Assembly (NCBI GenBank): GCA_025463785.1
Contig: JAODBD010000004.1
Span: forward strand, 165,622-229,621
Direction of reading: 5' to 3'
Source of the DNA: Glaciihabitans sp.
GTDB lineage: Bacteria > Actinomycetota > Actinomycetes > Actinomycetales > Microbacteriaceae
DNA length: 64,000 nucleotides
The notes beneath the pieces are model-generated. The model was not told the DNA's origin. It saw only the letters and a list, made by a program, of their open reading frames with translations, and ran no database searches. Made by a program: the position numbers and the translations under genes. Within the stretch, counting starts at the first letter, position 1; each line of letters starts with the position of its first letter. This document shows positions 58,588 through 64,000 of this stretch, piece by piece.

Positions 58588-60648
58588 CTACCGCCCGAGC
58601 GTCAGCCGCCGCAGCAGCTGCGCGTTCAGCGCCACCACGATCGTCGACACCGACATGAACACCGCCCCGAGCGCAGGCGGCAGCAGGATGCCCGCCCCAG
58701 CCAGAACACCGGCGGCAAGCGGGATGCCCACCACGTTGTATCCCGTGCCCCAGACCAGGTTCTGCACCATCTTGCGGTACGTCGCGCGACTGAGCTTCAG
58801 TATGTCGGCGACGCCACGCGGGTCGCTGGATGCCAGGACCAGTCCCGCAGACTCGATGGCGACATCCGTTCCGGCGCCGATCGCGATCCCGACGTCTGCG
58901 CGCGCGAGCGCTGGCGCGTCATTCACCCCGTCGCCGACCATCGCCACCCGAGTGCCGCCGGCCTGTAGGCGCTGTACGACGGCGGACTTCTCCCCGGGCA
59001 GCACCTCCGAGAAGATCTCGTCGATCCCGAGCTGTGCGCTAACCCAGTTCGCCACCTCGTGCGAGTCGCCGGTCAGCATCGCGACGCGAATTCCGCGCGC
59101 CTTCAGCAGTGACACTGCCTCGGCCGACTCGGGCCGGATGACGTCGGCCAGCACGATCATCCCGAGCACCGCATCCTCGCGCATGACGTAGACGACGGTT
59201 TTGCCCTCGCGCGATTCGTCCTGGGTCGCGTGGACCAGCGACGTGCCCATCGCGATGCCACGCTCGGTCAAAACTCGCCCGGCGGCAACGGTCACGAGCG
59301 ACCCGTCGACCTGTGCCTCGACTCCGCGGCCCGCCAGCGATTGGAACTTCGTCACCCTCAACTTCTTCAGGGACCGAGCGGTCGTCTCCGCAGAGATTGC
59401 TCGAGCAATGGGATGCTCCGATCGGCCCTCGACCGCGGCCGCCAGTTGCAGCAGCTCGTCTTCGCTCACGTCGGCGACCGCGACCACGCGCGACACGCCC
59501 TGGCGACCAAGGGTCAGCGTTCCGGTCTTGTCGAACAGCACGACAGACACCAGTCGTGCATCCTCAAGGGCCGACCTGCTGCGAATCAGGATGCCGCTCC
59601 TCGCCCCCAGCGACGTCGAAATCTGGGCTACGAGCGGGATCGCCAGCCCGAGCGCGTGCGGACACGCAATGACAAGAACGGTCACGACGCGTTCCAGGAT
59701 GAAGTTCGGATCGTCTGGCTTGATCAGCAGCCACGCGACAGCAGTAATGATCGCCGCTGCGACCGACACATAGAACAGCCAGCCTGCCGCGCGATCGGCG
59801 AGAACCTGCGCTCCGGACTTGCTCGCCTGCGCCTCTGCGACGAGCTTCATCACCCCGGCCAGCGCAGTGTCATCCCCGGTTTTGGTAACGCGAACGGTGA
59901 GTGCCCCCGACCCGTTGATGCTCCCCGCTACGACAGCGTCGCCGGGCCGCTTGACGGCAGCGGCACTCTCGCCCGTCAGCAGCGCCTCGTTCACGTCCGA
60001 CTCGCCGTCGGTGACCTCGCCATCGACGGGAACGCTCGCGCCAGGACGCACGAGAACGAGATCGCCGACCGCGAGAGACGAGACGGGCATGGGCATGACG
60101 TGATCTCCGTGGAGAACGTCGGCGACATCCGGAATCAGCTTGGCGAGCTCGCCGAGCGCGTCGCCCGTGCGCATGACGGCCGACATCTCGATCCAGTGGC
60201 CGAGCAGCATGATCGTGATGAGGGTCGCGAGCTCCCACCAGAAGTCCATGCCGTGGAGGCCAAGGGTCACCGCGAGGCTGTAGCCGAGTGCGACGATGAT
60301 CGCGAGAGAAATGAGCGTCATCATGCCCGGCTGCTTCGAGCGCAGCTCGGCGACCGCACCGACCAGGAACACCCAGCCGCCATAGATGAAGATCGCGAGC
60401 CCGAAGGCTGCGGGAATGAACTGGCTTCCGGGGAACTGCGGACCGCCCAGATGCAGGATGCCCTGCAGACCACCCGAGAACACCAGCGTCGGGATCGTGA
60501 GCGCCAGACTCACCCAGAACTTGCGCCGGAACTGGCCGGGGTCGTGGTGCGAGTGGTCGTGACCGGTGTGCTCGTCGTGTAGCTCGTGCCCCGCATGCTC
60601 GTCGTGCCCGGCATGCCCCGCGTGTACCTTCTCGTCCTGCTCCATCAC
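58588..60648 (-). CDS. CopB-type copper-translocating P-type ATPase
   Basis: A 686-residue P1B-type ATPase that exports metal across the membrane. A His-rich N-terminus (HAGHAGHDEHAGHELHDEH) replaces the usual CxxC metal domain. The ion-path motif is CPH (IACPHALGLAIP), as in CopB/P1B-3 pumps for copper. Other motifs are LTGES, DKTGTLT with the phosphorylated Asp, SEHPIARAI and GDGVNDAPAL. It overlaps the CsoR-type regulator by 4 nt and is thus co-regulated. Silver or another soft metal is possible. Confidence 0.92.
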   Translation of the reverse strand: MMEQDEKVHAGHAGHDEHAGHELHDEHTGHDHSHHDPGQFRRKFWVSLALTIPTLVFSGGLQGILHLGGPQFPGSQFIPAAFGLAIFIYGGWVFLVGAVAELRSKQPGMMTLISLAIIVALGYSLAVTLGLHGMDFWWELATLITIMLLGHWIEMSAVMRTGDALGELAKLIPDVADVLHGDHVMPMPVSSLAVGDLVLVRPGASVPVDGEVTDGESDVNEALLTGESAAAVKRPGDAVVAGSINGSGALTVRVTKTGDDTALAGVMKLVAEAQASKSGAQVLADRAAGWLFYVSVAAAIITAVAWLLIKPDDPNFILERVVTVLVIACPHALGLAIPLVAQISTSLGARSGILIRSRSALEDARLVSVVLFDKTGTLTLGRQGVSRVVAVADVSEDELLQLAAAVEGRSEHPIARAISAETTARSLKKLRVTKFQSLAGRGVEAQVDGSLVTVAAGRVLTERGIAMGTSLVHATQDESREGKTVVYVMREDAVLGMIVLADVIRPESAEAVSLLKARGIRVAMLTGDSHEVANWVSAQLGIDEIFSEVLPGEKSAVVQRLQAGGTRVAMVGDGVNDAPALARADVGIAIGAGTDVAIESAGLVLASSDPRGVADILKLSRATYRKMVQNLVWGTGYNVVGIPLAAGVLAGAGILLPPALGAVFMSVSTIVVALNAQLLRRLTLGR

Positions 60649-60926
60649 TGCCCCCTGTTGTTCGTCAGTTCGAAGACGGTCAATAACTCGTTGACCGCCG
60701 CCTCGCGTTCATCCCCACCGGCCTCGAACATGTCGGTGACGTGAGTGCGCAGGTGGTTCTCGACCAGAAGCTTGTTGAGGCTGCGCAGCGACTTCTGCAC
60801 GGCGAGGGACTGCGTGATGATGTCGACGCAATACTCCTCGTTGTCGATCATCTTTTCGAGGCCGCGAAGCTGGCCCTGCAGGATGCGGCTGCGATGCAGT
60901 GCGCGCTTCTTGATGTCTTCGATCAT
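60645..60926 (-). CDS. CsoR/RcnR-family metal-sensing repressor
   Basis: A 93-residue all-helical repressor of the DUF156 family. The metal-fingerprint positions are Cys33 (EEYCVDI), His58 and His62 (ENHLRTHV). Copper sensors have Cys-His-Cys at these places; the last Cys is His here, as in nickel/cobalt RcnR. The partner pump is nevertheless CopB-like. The ATG at 60926 is close to the operator and the gene may be leaderless. It overlaps the pump gene by 4 nt. Confidence 0.88.
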   Translation of the reverse strand: MIEDIKKRALHRSRILQGQLRGLEKMIDNEEYCVDIITQSLAVQKSLRSLNKLLVENHLRTHVTDMFEAGGDEREAAVNELLTVFELTNNRGQ

Positions 60927-60935
60927 CCGGCCAGC

Positions 60936-60952
60936 ATACCCCCGAGGGGTAT
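60936..60952. promoter_or_regulatory. CsoR-type operator
   Basis: ATACCCCCGAGGGGTAT is a near-perfect inverted repeat of the ATACCC-n-GGGTAT type bound by CsoR proteins. It ends 10 nt before the regulator's start codon and 31 nt before the divergent MBL-fold gene, so it could affect both. Confidence 0.85.
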
Positions 60953-60983
60953 GTGTTTGCCACGCCGGGCGTAGGCTAAAACC

Positions 60984-61619
60984 ATGCAGATTACGAAGTA
61001 CGAACACGCCTGTTTCGTGGCGTCCATTGCCGACAAGAAGCTCGTCGTCGATCCCGGCTCATTCACTGTTCCCCTTCCGGATTCGAACGGCGTCGTCGCC
61101 GTCGTCGTGACGCACGAGCACGCCGACCACTGGACTCCCGAGCATCTGCAGCGCATCTTCGAGGCCAGCCCCGACGTCAAATTCTTTGGTCCTGCCGGGG
61201 TCGCGGCAGCGGCATCCGACTTCGATTTCACGGTCGTGAAAGAGGGCGACAGGATCGAGGTTGCCCCATTCACGCTGCAGTTCTTCGGGGAGAAGCACGC
61301 GCAGATTCACTCCTCGATTCCGCTGGTCGACAACGTCGGCGTTCTCATCAACGATCAGGTCTACTACGGTGGTGACTCGTTCACGCAGGGGCCGGTGGGG
61401 GTCGATCTGCTCGCTGTGCCTGCAAGCGCTCCGTGGTTGAAGATCGGCGAGGTCATGGACTACCTCGCGGTTGCGAAGCCGAAGCGCAGTTTCCCGGTGC
61501 ACGAGATGATCAACTCGGTCGTCGGTAACCAGATGGCGAACGATCGCATCCAGGCCGTCACCGAAGCGGGCGGCGGCGAGTTCTTCGGGCTGACTCCCGG
61601 CCAGACGGTCGACCTCTAG
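60984..61619 (+). CDS. MBL-fold metallo-hydrolase
   Basis: A 211-residue metallo-beta-lactamase-fold protein. It begins MQITKYEHACFVAS, has the metal motif THEHADHW, then KHAQIHSSIP, GGDSF and a final His in FPVHEM. It resembles the UlaG/RomA-like group. It is divergent from csoR across the operator and runs with the next two genes at 2-6 nt spacing. The substrate is unknown. Confidence 0.88.
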   Translation: MQITKYEHACFVASIADKKLVVDPGSFTVPLPDSNGVVAVVVTHEHADHWTPEHLQRIFEASPDVKFFGPAGVAAAASDFDFTVVKEGDRIEVAPFTLQFFGEKHAQIHSSIPLVDNVGVLINDQVYYGGDSFTQGPVGVDLLAVPASAPWLKIGEVMDYLAVAKPKRSFPVHEMINSVVGNQMANDRIQAVTEAGGGEFFGLTPGQTVDL

Positions 61620-61621
61620 AC

Positions 61622-62584
61622 GTGCTGACCGACCTTAGGGCAGACGAGCTGCCCGGCTACCACAGCGCGCAAGTCGATCCGCCCGACTTCGACGAATTTT
61701 GGCGCCTCACCCTCGCCGAGGCTCGATCGTACGATCTTGCGGCGACAGCCGTGGCGGTCGAAACCGGCCTCACGACCATCGATGTGTACGACGTCACCTT
61801 CGCGGGTTATGGCGGCGACCCGATCAGGGCGTGGCTCCGGGTGCCCGCTGGGTCTGCCGGTCCGCTGCCCACGGTGGTCGAATTCATGGGCTACGGCGGT
61901 GGCCGCGGCCTTGCAGAGGATCGTCTGTTGCTGGCATCCAGTGGATTCGCACACCTCGCCGTCGACACGCGCGGGCAGGGGTCGGCCTGGAGTGTCGGCG
62001 AAACACCAGACCCGCATGGCGCCGGCCCGCATCACCCCGGCTTCGCGACCCGGGGCATCGAGTCCCGCGAGACGTACTACTACCGACGTGTGTTCACCGA
62101 CGCGGTCCGGGCAATCGAGGCGGCGCGATCCTTTGAACTTGTCGATGAGACACGCGTCGCTGTGATCGGTGGCAGCCAGGGCGGCGGCATTTCGCTCGCG
62201 GCGACGGCGCTTGTGGGCGACCTGGCGGCATCCGTCTTCTTCGTGCCGTTTCTCTGTGATTTTCCGAGAGCGACACTTATTACGGATTCCGACCCTTACA
62301 AGGAGATCGGCCGCTACCTGGCGATCCACCGTGGAAAGGATGAGGCCGTTCATCGCGTGCTCTCGTACTTCGATGGCGTGAACTTCGCGAAGCGAGCGAC
62401 GACGCCAGCCGTGTTCACGGCGGCGCTCATGGACCCGATCTGCCCGCCCTCGACCGTGTATGGCGCCTACAACAACTACGCGGGGGACAAGTCGATCTCG
62501 CTGTGGGAGTACAACGGTCACGAGGGCGGCGGCCTTGACGACGAGATAGCGGCAGCCGTGCACTTCCGGAAGGCGTTAGCGTAG
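61622..62584 (+). CDS. Acetyl xylan esterase/cephalosporin-C deacetylase-like hydrolase
   Basis: A 320-residue alpha/beta hydrolase of carbohydrate esterase family 7. Features are the N-terminal DFDEFWRLTLAEA, RGQGSAW, the nucleophile elbow GGSQGGG, Asp in LMDPICPPSTV and His in YNGHEGG. It deacetylates short xylo-oligosaccharides or similar esters inside the cell. It follows the MBL-fold gene by 2 nt. Confidence 0.93.
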   Translation: MLTDLRADELPGYHSAQVDPPDFDEFWRLTLAEARSYDLAATAVAVETGLTTIDVYDVTFAGYGGDPIRAWLRVPAGSAGPLPTVVEFMGYGGGRGLAEDRLLLASSGFAHLAVDTRGQGSAWSVGETPDPHGAGPHHPGFATRGIESRETYYYRRVFTDAVRAIEAARSFELVDETRVAVIGGSQGGGISLAATALVGDLAASVFFVPFLCDFPRATLITDSDPYKEIGRYLAIHRGKDEAVHRVLSYFDGVNFAKRATTPAVFTAALMDPICPPSTVYGAYNNYAGDKSISLWEYNGHEGGGLDDEIAAAVHFRKALA

Positions 62585-62590
62585 ACCTCC

Positions 62591-63520
62591 GTGAGCCCTG
62601 ACACGACGAGGAGATCGCCGCGCAATCGAGGGCGCGCCGGAGCGTGGATCACGCTGGCTGTCGTCGTCGCGATCTTCGTCATCGTCATGGCCGCGAAGTT
62701 TCTGCGCGGGCTGCCCGCAGTGCAGTTGTTCATGGCCGACTACCCCGGCGAATCCGCTTTGCCGCCCGGTGCGCCGCTCGGATTTCCGGCGTGGCTCGCC
62801 TGGCAGCACCTACTCAATTCATTTTTCGTACTGTTCATCATCCGAACGGGATGGCAGATCCGCGCTAAGAAACGCCCGCCCGCCTTCTGGAGCCGCCGCA
62901 ACGAAGGCGCCATCCGCACGACACAGCGGCCGATTCGAATCGGGTTGAATACCTGGTTCCACCTCGCGCTCGACATCCTGTGGGTGCTCAACGGCGTCGT
63001 GTTCTATGTCCTGCTCTTCGCCACCGGCCAGTGGACGCGCATCATTCCGGTGCACTGGGATGTCGTCCCGAACGCGCTCTCCACTGCCATCCAGTACGCG
63101 TCGCTCGGTTGGCCAACCAACGACGGCTGGGCAAACTACAACGCGCTCCAGTTGCTCGCCTACTTCGTCACGGTGTTCATTGCGGCGCCGCTCGCCCTGA
63201 TCACGGGCATCCGCATCACACCCGGCCTCGCGTATCGGCTGCGCTCGCTCGACCGCCTGTTCTCGCTTCGAGTCGCTCGATCGATTCATGTGATCGTGAT
63301 GATCTACTTTGTGGCGTTCGTCATCGTGCACGTCACGCTCGTGCTCGCGACCAACACGCTGCGCAATCTGAACCACATGTACGCCGGGCGCGACGACCAG
63401 AGCTGGATCGGCTTCGCGCTGTTCGCGGCATCCATTCTTCTTATGGCAGTGCTGTGGATGTTCGCCCGTCCGGCGGTGCTGGGCCGGCTCGCTGCGCTCA
63501 CGGGCAACGTGCGGCGCTAG
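62591..63520 (+). CDS. Cytochrome b-type membrane protein
   Basis: A 309-residue membrane protein with about five or six helices, resembling the cytochrome b561/Ni-Fe-hydrogenase b-subunit group. Candidate haem His residues lie in WLAWQHLLNSFFV, GLNTWFHLALD, ARSIHVIVMIYF and VIVHVTLVL. The start is the GTG at 62591, 6 nt after the esterase stop. It may pass electrons from the quinone pool to a molybdoenzyme or other partner, but no partner gene is visible before the window ends. Confidence 0.85.
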   Translation: MSPDTTRRSPRNRGRAGAWITLAVVVAIFVIVMAAKFLRGLPAVQLFMADYPGESALPPGAPLGFPAWLAWQHLLNSFFVLFIIRTGWQIRAKKRPPAFWSRRNEGAIRTTQRPIRIGLNTWFHLALDILWVLNGVVFYVLLFATGQWTRIIPVHWDVVPNALSTAIQYASLGWPTNDGWANYNALQLLAYFVTVFIAAPLALITGIRITPGLAYRLRSLDRLFSLRVARSIHVIVMIYFVAFVIVHVTLVLATNTLRNLNHMYAGRDDQSWIGFALFAASILLMAVLWMFARPAVLGRLAALTGNVRR

Positions 63521-63628
63521 CGCGGCTGGTCTTACGTCGTGCGACTGGCGTTCTGTCGGAGTTCTGGTCGACACGCCGTTCGCGCGATAGCTTGCTGCGG
63601 CGGGTCGCAAAAACTCCGACCGTACCCC

Positions 63629-63658
63629 TTAACGCAAAAGCGGTTAACGCAAAAACGG
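63629..63658. repeat. 15-bp tandem duplication
   Basis: TTAACGCAAAAGCGG (63629-63643) is followed directly by TTAACGCAAAAACGG (63644-63658), one mismatch apart, in the gap between the cytochrome gene and the HTH fragment. Confidence 0.8.
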
Positions 63659-63672
63659 CCCTCGCGGGGCCG
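63656..63672 (-). terminator. Rho-independent-like terminator, minus strand
   Basis: CGGCCC and GGGCCG form a 6-bp stem. On the minus strand it is followed by five Ts from the tandem repeat, so it would stop transcription arriving from beyond the right edge. Confidence 0.5.
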
Positions 63673-63732
63673 CTGCGCAAATCTAAGCTGGCATTATCGA
63701 CCTCTTATCAAACAATTCCGAGCTCACCTTGA

Positions 63733-64000
63733 CCCCCATGGATTGCGGAAATTGGCCATCCTCAGGGGGTCCGGGAAGCCTCTTCTGAGCCGACGGAGCT
63801 CCAGATCCATCGCCTGTCGGCGCGACTCAGTACTGAGCAGATCGGTGAGGTAGTAAAGCGCTACGAGGCAGGCAAAAGTGCCAGAGCGCTAGCCCCCGAG
63901 TTTGGTATTGCACCGTCTGCCCTACTCAGGTTGCTACGGGAGCGGAACGTCATTGTGCGCCAGCAAGTTGTCACGCCAGACCAGGAGCCAGCAATGGCGC
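63733..64000 (+). CDS. Recombinase-type helix-turn-helix protein, partial or degraded
   Basis: The frame open from 63733 (after TGA at 63730) to the window edge encodes LSTEQIGEVVKRYEAGKSAR, ALAPEFGIAPSALLRLLRER and a second unit starting VVTPDQE. This matches the resolvase/invertase-type HTH found at the C-terminus of serine recombinases and in small stand-alone HTH proteins of Microbacteriaceae. No ATG or GTG precedes the domain in frame, so the 5' end seems lost or frameshifted. Confidence 0.6.

Overview
The window is a high-GC actinobacterial chromosome segment. Several features point to the family Microbacteriaceae: a small DUF7882-type protein, the leuCD-murA-plsC-gpsA-ddl-DUF3515-thiL-rsmD-recG gene neighbourhood, an LAxTG-type sortase signal, and many GTG and leaderless-looking starts. 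No plasmid, phage or CRISPR hallmark is visible. The family assignment is an inference from gene content, not from a marker-gene comparison.

Region 1 (1-16.5 kb) is housekeeping. It holds recG (cut by the window edge), rsmD, thiL, a DUF3515 lipoprotein, ddl, gpsA, plsC, murA and leuDC, nearly all on the minus strand with 1-8 nt overlaps. Between gpsA and ddl sit a membrane-anchored MurF-like ligase and an alpha/beta hydrolase that is translationally coupled to it. A TerC-family transporter lies downstream of a sequence matching the yybP-ykoY manganese riboswitch.

Region 2 (16.6-20.5 kb) holds small accessory genes: a DUF7882 protein, an ArsR-SRPBCC fusion with a leaderless promoter and a palindrome between -35 and -10, a macro-domain protein, a cysteine hydrolase and an IclR regulator. 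Two copies of an ~87-bp element with matching inverted ends lie at 4858 and 18497.

Region 3 (19.6-30.3 kb) is an uptake-and-cleavage module. It combines a LivHMGF-type ABC transporter with its binding lipoprotein, a CaiB/BaiF CoA-transferase and an HMG-CoA-lyase-like enzyme. The IclR gene lies just downstream of this operon and a CitA/CitB-type two-component system is divergent from it. The gene set suggests activation and retro-aldol cleavage of a branched hydroxy-dicarboxylate.

Region 4 (30.3-54.0 kb) is the most novel part: a catabolic island of about 20 genes. It has a ribose-type ABC transporter whose ATPase and one permease are fused, two paralogous amidohydrolases, two paralogous ketopantoate-reductase-like enzymes, three MDR dehydrogenases, an SDR, a 3-hydroxyisobutyrate-dehydrogenase-like enzyme, VOC, Dabb, cupin and UPF0303 proteins, an M24-fold protein lacking one metal ligand, an orphan EboE-like TIM barrel, and LacI and XRE-cupin regulators. 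A 16-bp palindrome precedes the binding-protein operon, the lacI gene and one dehydrogenase operon, which defines a local LacI regulon. No described pathway that I recognise has this gene set.

Region 5 (54.0-57.4 kb) is decayed DNA with a Fic C-terminal remnant and a frameshifted gene, then a glycine-rich LAxTG surface protein and tRNA-Glu(CTC). Region 6 (57.5-63.5 kb) holds a diacylglycerol-kinase-family lipid kinase, a CsoR-family repressor with a CopB-type P-type ATPase, an MBL-fold hydrolase, an acetyl-xylan-esterase-like hydrolase and a cytochrome b. The window ends in a recombinase-type helix-turn-helix ORF with no visible start codon.
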